A stretch of 64,000 nucleotides of DNA from Ditylenchus dipsaci (lineage: Eukaryota; Nematoda; Chromadorea; Rhabditida; Anguinidae). Position 1 is the stretch's first letter. Each line of letters opens with the position of its first letter. A model generated the notes under the pieces. The model saw nothing but the letters and a program-made list of their open reading frames with translations, searched no databases and was not told where the DNA came from. Positions 32,428 through 43,815 of this stretch are shown here, piece by piece. The stretch is taken from contig SADC01000596.1 of assembly GCA_004194705.1 (NCBI GenBank), forward strand, positions 1 to 64,000. Direction: 5' to 3'. A program made the translations under genes and the position numbers.

Positions 32428-32514
32428 CTTAAACGCTTTTGATAGTCTTTCAGAAAACCTAAAAAATTTGAATAAGTGAAACCATGACCACGAATTTCTG
32501 GAAAATGGACAAAA

Positions 32515-32690
32515 ATATATAAAATTCGCATGAGGATTGCGTATCACACGTCTGATATACCGCAGCCAATACATTACAAATGTTAATTTGAATTTGAATT
32601 TTTTTGGTCTCACGCATTAAAGTGGTCCCCGCCTTTTGGAATTTCAAATTTCACCGTGTCGGGCACGGGCATGCCCTTTAAGTGCTAAAA
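32515..32690 (-). repeat. Inverted duplicate of 29030-29205, upstream of PSMB3
   Basis: Mirror copy of the block described at 29030-29205. It begins about 90 bp upstream of the PSMB3 ATG and could contain its promoter. Confidence 0.85.
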
Positions 32691-32749
32691 AGGTCCGACA
32701 GTTCTAAAGTTGCGCTTTGCAAGATTTGGAAAACTGTTAAAATACCACC

Positions 32750-33330
32750 AAAACGTAATTTTACTTCTGTCAAACCATATTCAGAATGCTGGAAGTAGTG
32801 CAAAAAATAGGGTTTGGAACATGTAATTTTTTTTTTGATCCAAGTATACGACCACTGGGTTTTGTTACACACAGGTAGTCGTACCCAGGTTGGGGAACTC
32901 AAGTAGTGTAGTGGTCCTCGGGTAGTTTTATTGTTGTCTTATGAAGAACTCTGAAATCTAAAATGTTTTTCAATCTCAGTTCTACTGCGTAATCCATGCA
33001 CCAACTAAACCAAGTAGTAGTCCACTTAGATCAAAAAAAGTTACGTTTTTCATGTTCCAAAACAAGTTTTCTGGACTAACCCGGGCATGCTGAAGATGGT
33101 TTGATAATAGTAAAATAAGGTTTCGTATAGTATTTTTTTGAGAATTTAGAAATGATTGATTTTTCGTGAACTCGGCTTTACCAAAACTCAAAAAATACTC
33201 GAGAAAAAGGCATTTTACCACTATCAAACCACCTTCAGCATGCCTGAATTAGTCCAGAAAACAGGTTTTTGAACATGAAAAACGTAAATATTTTTGATCC
33301 AAGTGGACGACCACTTGGTTTCGTTGTAGG
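32750..33330. repeat. Inverted repeats with GATCCAAGT(A/G)(T/G)ACGACCACT
   Basis: 33010-33130 and 33190-33310 are inverted copies (TTTTCTGGACTAACCCGGGCATGCTGAAG against CTTCAGCATGCCTGAATTAGTCC). A further partial copy is at 32750-32880. Centre near 33160. No coding content. Confidence 0.65.
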
Positions 33331-33454
33331 GGTTTGGTTGTTGGTTTGGTTGTTGGTTTGGTTGTAAAAGTCGTTGGGCACACTCTTCGTGAAAGGAAAA
33401 TTTGCTGATTGGATACGGCTTAACGGGCTTAAAAGGAAATATCCAAGAAAAAAT

Positions 33455-33590
33455 GATGTTAGCTACCACTAGGATTCGAACCTGTAACCTTAAGGTGTAT
33501 TGATCAAAAGGGTGTTGATCAAAAGGGTGTTGATCAAAAGGGTGTTGATCAAAATAGTGTTGATCAAAACGGCTAGCGCCTAATTCAGGC
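33455..33590 (-). repeat. GTGTTGATCAAAAGG array plus B-box-like motif, right arm
   Basis: Five copies of GTGTTGATCAAAAGG follow GGATTCGAACCTGTAACC. This is the inverted equivalent of 28187-28300. The ~5 kb between the arms contains PSMB3 and the other inverted pair 29030-29205 / 32515-32690. Confidence 0.7.
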
Positions 33591-33779
33591 ACTATCACTT
33601 GTCGGGCTAGAAAACCGGTGACAATTTTGAAAAAAGACAATTTTTAGGAAAAAAATATTGAAATTTTGAAAAATCAGTTTCGACAGTCCTGTAGAGCATG
33701 AAATTTTGTTTCAAAATGTATATTAAATTGACAACGGTTCATTTTCATGAGTAAAATTTCTAAAGAATAAATTGTCCAC

Positions 33780-34420
33780 AACTGTATAGTCATCACCAGA
33801 ATGGGACACTGAGGAAAAATTTCAGACCTCTGCCGGCTGAGGGTGAGGCTCGTGGCTGAGGTAACCGTCAAGTATTACCACGCTGGCTATCACACTCCTA
33901 TTTTATCATTTTCTATAGCTTATGCGATTTGATTTTTCTTTTAACTTCTGTATGGAGCACATTGTTAATTGACTAAAAATTTGACCCTCTGTCTTAACTA
34001 GCCTTTCCGATTTTGTCAGTCATTCATAGAAACATTGAATGCTTTGCCAGTAAGACCTATATGGCTGAGGCCAACGACTGAGATAAAAATTCGACCTGGC
34101 TGACCACTGAGGCTGGGGAAAAATTTTTGGAAGTCAGCCGGCTGAGGAATGTTTTTGTATCAAATTTTCGGCGTTTCTCGTTAATTTTCCACTTTTTTTC
34201 TGATAATTTCAGAGTGTTTAGTCATAAAATAAAATCAGTGATTGAATTTCCTTCCAGGCTGTTGCTCGTCGTTAACTTTCGAACTCAGCCGGCTGATGGC
34301 TGAGATAAAAATTATAGCCCGGCTCACGGCTGAGAGTAAGAAAAAATTTCAGACCTCAGCCGGCCTAGGCTGGTGGCTGAGGTAACCGTCAAGTATACCA
34401 CCCTGGTCATGACACCCCGG
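33780..34420. repeat. GCCGGCTGAGG-type repeats
   Basis: AATTTCAGACCTC(T/A)GCCGGC...GTGGCTGAGGTAACCGTCAAG occurs near 33819 and again near 34350, with GGCTGAG(A/G) motifs between. A separate direct duplication links 33900-34050 with 35070-35215 (CTGTCTTAACTAGCCTTTCC). Confidence 0.6.
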
Positions 34421-35742
34421 TCGAATTGTTCATTGAAATTATTCACCCTAAACCATTCCACCTATTTCACTTAGAAAGCGTGGTAAATGCCTTTTTTTAC
34501 CAAATTCCTTCTAGTTATGCACCTGTCTTCAATGATGGACTAGTCTCTGAAGGGCAGAAAAATTGAAAGATTATAGACTTTGGTCCATAATTACAGAAAA
34601 TACGTTTATACTGTACAATATTGACTTTAAATAAATAACAGTTGACTTTTCAAAAAAATTAAGATTAGTGGAGGTTGGAAAACTAATTTGCAGATCATTT
34701 TTTTATTTTTCGATTCATTTTGAACGGCAGGAAAATTTTTTCTCTCCTCCTTTACCCATTTTGCCCATCGAAAAAAATCTGAAATCTTTTTTTTCAATTA
34801 ATATATGAACATTTGATCTATGATAGTTGTGTGGTATAGGTGTAGTGGCAAGAGCATGTGTGCTCTATGCAATTTCAACATGTATAAGCTTGCCTGCTGC
34901 TAGCTTTTTTCCATCCACGCTCAACTATTTTGCACAATCAGCACTTTTAGATACCCTTTTTTGGTATGAGCATGACTTTGGTTGCGTATCTGTTTATAGC
35001 TCCTAGCTATAGCATTTTTCGTTCCTAAAGCAGGTTATATAAAAAAAATTGGAGCAATTTTATTATTATTTTATATCATTTTCTAGGGTTCATGCAATTT
35101 AATTTATTTATTTTTTTTTTGTATAGAACACCTTGATAATTGACTGAAACTTTGACCCTCTGTCTTAACTAGCCTTTCCGATTTTGTCAGTCACTCATAA
35201 AAATATTAAAAGTTTTGCTAGTAGGACCCTTGCCTCTCGATATAGAGCCACTTTTTTAAAAATACGTGGCCTTAAATTGAGAGACGCTGATCTTACCGGC
35301 CAAGGTTTTGACATTTTTATAAATGATCCGCAAAATCGAAATCCTTACGATATTTTTCGATTCGACTGACAAACAGGCCAACATATGTTAAGAATAACTC
35401 GAAAATGACTCAATCCTACCATGCGCTGGCTATCCTTGCCTAAGCCTAAAAATCACAAAAAACAACAACAGGGGGGACCAAGACAAAAAAAACCTATCAT
35501 TGTGGAATAGAGCCGGATGGCCACTGTGATAAGCTCAAAGAATTTCGAATACCGTATATTCTCTGTTAATCATCTACTCTCTAATAATCCCCCACCCCCG
35601 ATTTTTTTGACTAAGATTTTAGAGTTAAGGCCATTTTTAATTGACAATTTCCGGATTTTTCGAGGGTTGGAAAAAAATCCCCCATGGGGGATTAATAGAG
35701 AATATACGGTATCTATATTTTTGGTTTTAGACCATACTAGGA
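34421..35742. other. Intergenic, upstream of the first secreted-repeat gene
   Basis: No gene. Contains the direct duplicate 35070-35215, a CCTTGG-family end (CAGGGGGGACCAAGAC near 35469) and a TA-flanked MITE at 35552-35709 (CCGTATATTCTCTGTTAAT / ATTAATAGAGAATATACGG). Confidence 0.5.
35552..35709. mobile_element. TA-flanked CCGTATATTC MITE
   Basis: CCGTATATTCTCTGTTAAT and ATTAATAGAGAATATACGG are inverted ends between TA dinucleotides. The inside has AATCCCCCACCCCC and CCCCCATGGGGG. It ends 33 bp upstream of the start codon at 35743, so it could supply 5' sequence to that gene. Confidence 0.8.
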
Positions 35743-37080
35743 ATGCCTGAAAACCTTCTATTTTTTTTATTTTTATTTGTCATCTGCCTAAATATTGTCA
35801 GAGGTTTTTTGGAATGGCAAAATATGAGTGACCAAGACAAAGAAGCAGTAGCACTTGACTCCTTACCTGTTTTCAAAAATAAAACAAACATTTTGACTAA
35901 CTACAAAATAGTTGTAAAAGAACAAAAATTTGACCAATTCAAACAGGGCATTGATAAGTGCTTTACTAACATCCCGCTGCTCAAATTCGATCTAAACCAA
36001 CTAAAAAATAGCGAAGATCTGCAAGAAAAAGTTTCTCACATCGCTGATATCGAAGCCTACAACGTTGAAGGAGCAAAAGTGTATGAAGAGTACTACAAAA
36101 TGGCTGCCATAGACAAATATGCCAAGCTCTACAAAATTTTAACTATTCTAGCTGCCCAACAAAAAGTCCCTCAAATTTTTTCTCAAATATATATTAAGAC
36201 AAAAAATCTAGAGTTTGAACTGGCACGAGAAAAGATAATACACAACTATTAGAAAAACCAGAATTTTTGAAATGGCTATACATAAACAAAATTCCAGATC
36301 TAGCTGAACAGGGCATCAGTATGAAGGAGGATGTTGACCAAGTAACCGAAAGCATTAGAAAATGTTTTTTACTTATCATAGCAAAGACCATTTTGATCTA
36401 AATCGATTGGACAATTGCAAATATAAAACACAATTTGCTAAATTGTTAAATTTGAGACGTGAAGAAATAATACAAAAACAAAGTGTTACTGAAAAAGTGC
36501 GAGAAATATTAAGAATGGCCAAACCTAAAACAATTTTGTTCGGCAATCACCCTGTTTTTCATGGAAAAGAGGCACATACTGCTTTAGTGAAGCTTTTTGA
36601 GTTTGCTACAATATTAGCAGCCGAGCATGTGGTTGCAGCACAGAAAATTTTAAAAAATTGTTACTTTTTAGCTATAGGTTTGGATGCTGGCATTTCAGTA
36701 AACGAGAAATCACCATATTCTCAATGGAAACATCTGACGTTGAACACAAAAAGAAAGCTTTGGAGTCAAAAAAAATTTTCAATTTTAGATTTGTATGGCT
36801 TGGAAACGAATCTGATTTAAAAGCACTGGAAAATTCGATGCCAGAATTGAATGGCCTAGAAAGAGAGTCCAAGTCGATGAAACAAGAAAAAGGTAACGAA
36901 AATGGCTACAGAAGCTTTTCTGAGAATAGCCAAAAAGAGATTATTGCAAAATTGAGAGAGCTCAAGTTGCTTTTTGCTGCAAAAAAAGTTGTTACAGCAG
37001 AAGACATGTTTGCAAGTGTTTGTAAACAATTGAAAGAAAGAAAAATGAAAAGTGAGAAATTCAAGTCTGAATATAAATAA
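35743..37080 (+). CDS. Secreted three-repeat protein, copy A (family unrecognised)
   Basis: Single-exon gene of ~445 codons. Residues 1-21 (MPENLLFFLFLFVICLNIVR) look like a signal peptide. The rest shows three diverged units. Each starts near a Trp (LEWQNMSDQDKEA; LKWLYINKIPDLAEQG; QWKHLTLNTKRKA). The first two also have a D-x-(F/V)...I-x-K-C-F motif and an FDLN(Q/R)L motif, and all three have an IAA/LAA(E/Q)xVV-type helix. The Trp motif and Trp-to-Cys spacing of unit 1 (48 residues) recall the lipid-binding units of nematode polyprotein allergens, but the family assignment is only a guess. Frame breaks occur near 36240, at a T run near 36366, and at a compensating pair near 36765 and 36808. 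All are consistent with indels in the assembly. TTGGTTTTAG lies 12 nt before the ATG, a trans-splice-like acceptor. AATAAA is at 37103-37108. Paralogue at 57837-59187. Confidence 0.7.
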
Positions 37081-37109
37081 ATCTGGAAAATTGGCCCTAT
37101 CCAATAAAG

Positions 37110-37310
37110 AGGGGGCTTGCCTTGGTCCCCCCTGTTAATTTTTTTCGTTATTTTTAGGTTTAGACTTAGGCTGGGATATAGTATGTTAGGACAGAATCAA
37201 ATACGTGTCTATAATTGGTTTGAGTCCGTTCTAACATATGCCGGCCTACCCTTGCCTAAACCTAATCTTAAAGATATAACAAAAAAACAGGGGGGACCAA
37301 GGCAACAAAA
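37110..37310. repeat. CCTTGGTCCCCCCTGTT foldback, typical copy
   Basis: GCCTTGGTCCCCCCTGTTAA and ACAGGGGGGACCAAGGC are the ends. Inside, TATGTTAGGACAGAATC is mirrored by GTTCTAACATATGCCGG, and TTAGGTTTAGACTTAGGC by GCCTAAACCTAATC. It is the most complete example of the window's commonest family; others are listed in the findings. Confidence 0.8.
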
Positions 37311-37374
37311 TCCCCCTTCGTTGGATAGGGCCAGAGAATGGGTAGACCGGTTATGTCTGTTCAGTCACAGTTGA

Positions 37375-38200
37375 ACTTGTACGCAAATTTTTTTGGCATC
37401 AATGCTGTAGTTTAGATGTGTCCACAGGCTTTTTTTTTGTTTCTATCATTGTTCGATTGGAAAAAATTTTCAATTTTCTGGTAGTCAATAAACACGGTTT
37501 TTGGTAAACTTGAAAAATTATTTGTGGTTGCTGTCAAAACAATGAAGAAACCTGAGAAATTTTTTGACATTTAAAATGAAAATTGCAAGTCTGTAATTGT
37601 GAAACAAATATTCGACAGCTATAGTTCAGTAAAAATCGGCTAACTGATCCGAGCTGGCAATGTCAAGCAAGATTGGGCTCGACTAGTCGGTAGTTCAAAA
37701 TTTTGAAAAAATTTCACATGCAAGGAAAAAATAATTGTTGAATATTTTCGGATTGAAAAATGTCCTTCGCCAATTTCGAAATTCGAAAATGCCGCTGCAT
37801 TCAAAATCACGCTTTTTCAAAATTAAGTCTCAAATGAAGTTGCAAAAAAGAAAAATAAATGAAATATAAATAAGTAATTTTCAGGGCTGTAAAAATTTTC
37901 GAAAAGATTGATTTTGAGCATATGCTTGAAATGTGCTTGACATTTTCTAACCGTTAACTGTGGCCGTACTGTTAACTGAATAGTTAAAGTGGGTTCTTTT
38001 CCGAGAGTGGACGGTAGACCGAGTATATGCTCGAAATTTACCAATCTGTCGAGCATTTGATCGTTTTACAACCTCAGTAATCTCACTTTGAAAAGTATCA
38101 AAGCGGTGCGAACTGGCCTAGCTTTCTTATTAACATCCTTGATTAGGAAAAAAATTGCTAGCAGTAGTTAAAAGGCAAAAAAAAGGTTCTAGTTGGTTAT
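37375..38200. other. No gene or clear repeat
   Basis: AT-rich sequence with only short frames on both strands. A loosely palindromic stretch near 37900-38050 (GAGCATATGCTTGAAA ... TATATGCTCGAAAT) is the only structure noticed. Confidence 0.4.
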
Positions 38201-38204
38201 CGGG

Positions 38205-38460
38205 ACCCATTTTTTACCTTGGTCCCTGCTGTTTTTTGGTTACTTTGGTCCCCCCCTTTGGTTACTTTGGTCCCTTGTTGTTTTTTCTTGAAAATGCTTT
38301 GGTCCTCCCTGTCCATTAGATTTATAATAATGTTGTCATCATGGTGATGATGGTGATTATAGTTAACATGATCACCTTGAACATGATCACCTTCAAAACA
38401 ACAGGGGAGACCAAGGCATTTTTCAAGAAAAAACAACAGAGGGGACTTGGAATTCCTCGG
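38205..38460. repeat. CCTTGGTCCC foldback with TGATGATGGTG centre
   Basis: Several CTTTGGTCC(C/T)CCCTGT termini on the left are mirrored by ACAACAGGGGAGACCAAGGC on the right. The centre is ATCATGGTGATGATGGTG. Adjacent to the 3' end of the MRPS24 gene. Confidence 0.75.
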
Positions 38461-38597
38461 GAGTAAATAGGGAAACTAAAATAATAGGAAGGTAAAAAAT
38501 GGGTCCCAATAACCAACTAGAACCAAAAAACTTTGTTAAAAGAATGTGTAGTGTTTTATTCTGATTTAACTACAAAAATAATCAACTATAAAACATG

Positions 38598-39917
38598 TCA
38601 AATCATTGTATAAGTAAGATCGTTATCGCTGACTACAAACTGGATCTCCAGCTTGACTGGTTGCTTCAGCAGATTTGAAAGCAGCTCTTCTGTGAATCCA
38701 ATTAGCCAATAAAGTCTAAAAGCTTTTATTATCACAAAAATCTGGAAATAAAATCCATACTTTCTAATGTTCAACCGCCTGCCATATTGAAGAAATCCAG
38801 CCACGTAAAGTGCATTGCCCGTCTTTTAATAACAAACTGAATAAACACAAAGTTATATTCGTTAATATTATCTTGAAAAAACTGACTTCTGTTCCTTGAG
38901 CTGTCAAATGCTTGTAGAACATACCCCGCATTAACCGAACGACCACTTCATCTTGAGCAATAGTTACAGGCTAAAAAATTTATTTTTATTGCAAAACCAA
39001 AATATTATAAATATTTGCACCAAAAAAGATTCAATTTGACCAAAAAAAATATCCAATTTAAGGTCTGTATTTCACGATAAAGTATATATTATTTACAGAG
39101 CTGTTTGTGACATTTTTTTAACTCGCACGAGCTTTACTGATTCTGCTACTTGGATTTTTTGAGCACCCGAAAACCTCGAGATCGACCCAAAGTTTTCTTG
39201 ATTTTCGGACAGTTGAAAATAAGCACCTCGGGGCGCTCATTAGAGAGAATACAGTATTAAACTTATTCGAGGTGCTACCAAACGATCTTCAATGCGTCAG
39301 CGTGATATTTAAAAAAAACTTTGAATAAACAAGAAAGCCTGGAACTCCTACACAAAGTGCGACCCAAAAATCTGCCTTGGTCCCCCCTGTTCTTTTTTCT
39401 TGAAAAATGCCTTGGTCCCCCTGTTGTTTTGAAGGTGAACATGTTCAAGGTGATTATTTAACCCTAATCACCATGATCACAACATTATCATAACTCTAAT
39501 GGACAGGGGGACCAAGGCATTTTTCAAGAAAAAAGAACAGGGGGACCAAGGCAGATTTTTGGGGCGCACTTTGTGTAGGAGTTCCGAAAGCCTCACCTGT
39601 TGTTGACGAAACCCCTCCAAGTTTTGCGAATGGAAAGTCATGCAACCTTTGCTAACACCAATATGCGTCGGTCTTCTAGCCATCTGGTAAGTTAGACGCA
39701 AGCTCCGGTCAGAAGTTTTCTGAAAAAAATTTCAGTGTGATTTTAGTGTTTAAATAAATTTTCAAGTCAAACTTACTCTATATTTTCCAGCACAATTTAC
39801 AGCCAACGGACTAGTAGTACAAATTGAGCGAGCAGAAAGTAGCACATTTTCTGACATCACTGAACTTCCCTGAGCAATACTCGGCATAAAAGGTCGACAT
39901 AGAAGGGCAGTTATCAT
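38598..39917 (-). CDS. MRPS24: Mitochondrial ribosomal protein S24 (uS3m)
   Basis: Small-subunit mitochondrial ribosomal protein of the S24/uS3m family, imported into the matrix. Exons: 39777-39917, 39597-39719, 38887-38970, 38761-38836 and 38598-38715. The first exon is a Ser/Arg-containing presequence (MITALLCRPFMPSIAQG). Then come MARRPTHIGVSKGCMTFH, DEVVVRLMRGMFYKHL, FVIKRRAMHF, and LYWLIGFTEELLSNLLKQPV near the C terminus. These align in order with human MRPS24. Phases agree at the junctions except for a one-base break in the fourth exon near 38805, which I take as an assembly indel. TTTCAG stands directly before A-ATG at 39917, a trans-splice-like acceptor. AATAAA (complement at 38554-38559) follows the stop by ~40 nt. 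Intron 2 contains a CCTTGG-family foldback at 39370-39565. Confidence 0.92.
39370..39565. repeat. CCTTGGTCCCCCCTGTT foldback in MRPS24 intron 2
   Basis: CTGCCTTGGTCCCCCCTGTTC is mirrored by AACAGGGGGACCAAGGCAG, with a nested second pair of the same ends and a GGTGATTATTTAACC centre. The outer arms extend to GGAACTCCTACACAAAGTGCG / TGCACTTTGTGTAGGAGTTCC-like sequence. Confidence 0.85.
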
Positions 39918-39923
39918 TCTGAA
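39918..39923 (-). other. Trans-splice-like acceptor of MRPS24
   Basis: On the minus strand TTTCAG is followed by A and then the ATG of MRPS24. A 3' splice site with no upstream coding exon, this close to the start codon, is the usual sign of spliced-leader addition in nematodes. Confidence 0.55.
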
Positions 39924-40194
39924 ACAATTTTTGCCTTTTTGTGTAAAATAAATTTTATTTTAATGCAAAAAGAGAGATAATTTCCAAGTCTCGAAGGTTA
40001 TAGAACATATTGCCAACCTAATGTAAAAATAAAATTTTAAATACCAATTGTTTCAAAGTTAAAATTTTTGTTTTACGAGGTGTTGTCTATTGATGAATTT
40101 CGATAATGGATGAGCCAAAAACAAAATTATTTATTTTGAACTATTGAATCCTTTGAAAGCAGGGCTCTCAAATATCTGGCGCCAGTGCAGATGC

Positions 40195-40340
40195 GCTTGC
40201 CAAAATTTGCCTTGGTGCCCCTGTTGTTTTTATTGAAAAACAGCTTGGTCCCCCTGTTGGGGGTGTATGTCGCGACCAATGCATATTTTGCAAAAAAAAA
40301 CAACAGGGGACCAAGGCAAATTTTGGCAACCGCTTCTGCG
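40195..40340. repeat. CCTTGGT foldback with inner copy
   Basis: TTTGCCTTGGTGCCCCTGTTG and CAACAGGGGACCAAGGCAAA bound the element. An inner GCTTGGTCCCCCTGTTGG lies inside it. It is one of the CCTTGG family. Confidence 0.75.
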
Positions 40341-41904
40341 ATAGGACCACTATTGAATCCTTTGAAAGTAGAACTCTCAAATGGATTTATTAATCAAAAA
40401 AAAGGTTAATTTCGATAGTTCAAATCTGATTATTTCGAAAAAAGTTGGGCACTCTTCTTATTAAGTAAAGCCTAAGCCAGGGGAAAAATTGATGTTTGGA
40501 GAGAGTGTCTTAACAAGGAAAGTGACGGAAATTGAATAATCAGAAAAGGGTCGACTTTTAACAAAAGAGTTGCTCAATTGCTAATTTGCTAATTAAAAGG
40601 TCATTTTCCGCCAAAACTTTTTTTAAAATTTTCAGGCTTCGAGCTCAGCCAAGGTAGTCCAGCGTATGTTAGGACAAGCTTAAACATGTCTATTGAAAAA
40701 AACATATTTGAATACGGGCTTAAATCTCATCCTTGAATACACAACAGGATTAAGAAGGCGAACAGGAGTCACAAGCGTAATGGTCCTAGTACCCACCTAT
40801 ACATGTGTATTCCAGAGTTCATAATATAACCGGACGAGTCTAACAGTTGACTAAATGTGTGCTGTTTACCGGGCTAAACTGTTTGACTGTAAGTCGTCTC
40901 GAATTATGTCTCGGCCAAAAAAACATTTAATTTAAACTTTTGGCGCTGACATCAAATGCCCTGGTGGGGCATAAAAATCTTGAAACTTCTATTTTGACAA
41001 AAAATTCAAATAGTGTAAAACGAGGAGTGTTATATGTGCAGTTTGCCCTAGAATGTGAAAAATGTTTCAAATTTATCATTTTTTCAGTATTTCAACCAAA
41101 CTTCGGTCAAAAATGTCGTAAAATCTATAAGGCTTTAAAAAAATTGAAATCAAATATTTATTTGTATTTTTGAAAAAAGTTCAAATTTAATACACAAACT
41201 GTTCGGAAATGTATCTTTGACGCTACTTTAATATTCAGACCACCCCCCCTCCCCCAAAGCTACTAGAATATATAGCTACTTGGATTTTTTGAAGTTATAG
41301 GCATGCTCACAATAGCGCTCAAACCGGCACACACCCTCGCACTCGTCACTTTTGACCAGTTCAAATTTTATTGTGAACACGAGTGATGGGCTGGGTGAAG
41401 GAGTGGGTCTGGGTGCGGAATTTTTGTTTATTGTGAATGTAATTTGAAAGGAAAGACTAGTTGGTGCTACTCGGTTTACCTGTTTTACTCAGTTGACCCT
41501 TTAAAGTGGCTTCTATTGCGTATTGTTTAGGATAGTATATTCCATTAGCGCTGTTTCTTTTATCTTGTTACGCAAAAATAAGTAGTTAACACGTAAAACG
41601 CTGGCTGTGAATGCGGTTTTTTGATGTGAAATTACACGTGCTAAATCACGCTGTGTTTTTAGATTTTCAAGTTTCGTTCAAAAACTTCCAGAAAAAACAT
41701 TTTTAGAAAATCACTATTTTCTAGAAATTTTTATTTAAGGTTGTCTGAAAGCATTCTAATTTTATTATTCATTGTCTTAGTCTGACAGCCCTGAATCTCA
41801 GATTTCTAATGAGATATCATTGAAGTATTTATGACAATTCAATGAAAGCCTTTTACTTCAAAGAAAAAATTATGTCATTTTTCGAAAAGTTTGTTTATGT
41901 TTAA
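40341..41904. other. No gene recognised
   Basis: There are a few frames under 80 codons without family signal. GGCTTAAATCTC and CCAGCGTATGTTAGGACAAGC near 40663 are internal CCTTGG-family sequence. A C-rich run at 41245 is unexplained. Confidence 0.45.
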
Positions 41905-42925
41905 CACGTCAAATACCGGTTGTTACAACGGTTTATTTAGATGCAGAATTTAACGCTGAGCACGCCTGTGTTTTTAGTTTTTCAAAATTCGCACTTTGGA
42001 TATGAGAAACGGCTCATTTTTGAAAACTTGTTTTTTGGTTTTAGTTCTATCGTTATTTTTCATTTTCCTTATGATTTCTATAAACGTTTGTCTTTTTTTA
42101 ATACCGTCGGAAAGTCCAGAATTAGAGCTTTCAACGGTATACCCCAATGCCAAAATAATTCGGAAATATTGTACTACCAACAAAAAGAATGATCTTCGTC
42201 ACTTTTTGTAATCGTAGTTTTTTGAATAAGAAAGCGAAATTTTTTGCGATTCCGCTCAAGACAAAAAACATTTAAACTTCAAAATATGAGATTTGCGGAA
42301 TTCGAAATTTCACAGCAAGTTGTAAGCTTTGAGGGCAGTTTCATATGCAATCGACCATGCTAAACACGAATCTGATGTCAAAATCTAGGTTTCTCTAGGG
42401 AAATTATAGTTTTACGTGAAAATCGTTTTTGAACTTTTTTGGTAGTCTTGTTAAACACTAAGAAAGCCTGTTTTCTGCCATGTTTTACTTTACTTTTTTG
42501 CACAAGAATGTTCCATTTGAATTGCTCTTTCCTTCGAGCTATAGTAGAGACTTAGAATTTCTGCAATCGCACAAAAATTCGCTTTCTTATTCAAAAAAAC
42601 TACGATTACAAAAAGTGACGAAGATCATTCTTTTTGTTGGTAGTACAATATTTCCGAATTATTTTTGGCATTGGGATATACCGTTGGAAACTCTAATTCT
42701 GGGCTTTCCGACGGTATTAAAAAAAAAGACAAACGTTTATAGAAATCATAAGAAAAATGAAAATTAACTATAGCTAGAAAACGCGAAAAACAAGGTTTCA
42801 AAATGAGCCGTTTCTCATATTCAAAGTGCGAATTTTGAAAAACTAATAACACAGGCGTGCTCAGCGTTTAATTCTGCATCTGAATAAACCGTTGTAACAA
42901 CCGGTATTTGACGTGTTAAGAACGC
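41905..42925. repeat. ~1 kb foldback with ~310 bp arms
   Basis: Left-arm landmarks ATACCGGTTGTTACAACGG, GCTGAGCACGCCTGTGTT and ATGAGAAACGGCTCATTTT are mirrored by CAACCGGTATTTGACG, AACACAGGCGTGCTCAGCG and AAAATGAGCCGTTTCTCAT. The arms stay paired to about 42230 and 42590. The loop (~360 bp) has no coding signal. Confidence 0.85.
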
Positions 42926-43334
42926 AACGAAAACTGTGATAACGTCATTTTGTTAGTATTTTATGTATGTCATTCGACAGAGCAAAAAAAACTGCGCCAG
43001 AAACATTTTGAATTATGATAAAAAGACGCGTAGGGATTGTTCAGCAAGACTCTCAAAAAAAACTTCGAAATCAATTTTGACGTGAAACTCACATTTTGCT
43101 AGAGAACCCTCAATCTTTGACACCGCATTGGAGTTCAGCGTGATCGATTTGCTGATAAAATTGTTCTCCAACATAAAAAATCGCTGTCAAATTTCGAATT
43201 CCGCTTAAGACAAAAAAATTTAAAAAAATCAATTTAATTTTTTTTAAATTCAAATGATTTCTGTCTTGATCGAAATTTGAAATTTGACAACAATTGCTTA
43301 TGTTTAACGGCAGTTTCATAAACAAATATTAGGT

Positions 43335-43815
43335 TGATCTAAAAATTGTGAGACTAACGGCGTAAATTTTTTTTCGAAATTTTTTTCGTTCATAAGACTT
43401 AGAATTTTTCTTTGTTTACACATTTTAATCGTTTTTAGACAACAAGATTTTTTTGGTATAAAAATGTTGAATCATGTTTTTAACTTGGTCCCAAGGCTGA
43501 TTCTTTTCATTTATTTTTAATCAGCTTGGAGGACCAAGATGAATTTTTTTTTCAACATTTTTGTACCAAAAAAAATTTTGTTGTCTAAAAGTGATTAAAA
43601 TGTGTAAACAAATAAATTCTAAGTCTTTTGATAGAAAAAAAATTTCGAAAAAAAAATTACGCGGTTAGTCTCACAACTCACAGCTATTCTAGTCCGGAAT
43701 ATCTTGATTATTTCGATTTTGCCGGCTTTTAAATTTTAAGTTAAAAAAGTGTCGGACCCTAGTTGGGATTGAACTTTTTGTGATCACCGTGGAGAGCGTC
43801 GACTGTATAAGTTAG
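43335..43815. repeat. Foldback plus adjoining TA-type fragment
   Basis: 43335-43690 is a palindrome (TTGTGAGACTAACGGCG left, CGCGGTTAGTCTCACAA right) with AACTTGGTCCCAAGG at its centre. 43691-43815 carries GTGTCGGACCCTAGTTGGGA and ends GAGCGTCGACTGTA, part of the 56.1 kb family. Confidence 0.7.

Noticed and set aside
32459..32647. Frames with MYWLRYIRRV upstream of PSMB3, repeated at 29.1 kb
   Set aside because: The conservation is explained by an inverted DNA duplication, and PSMB3 clearly starts at 32427 with MSIMSYNGG.
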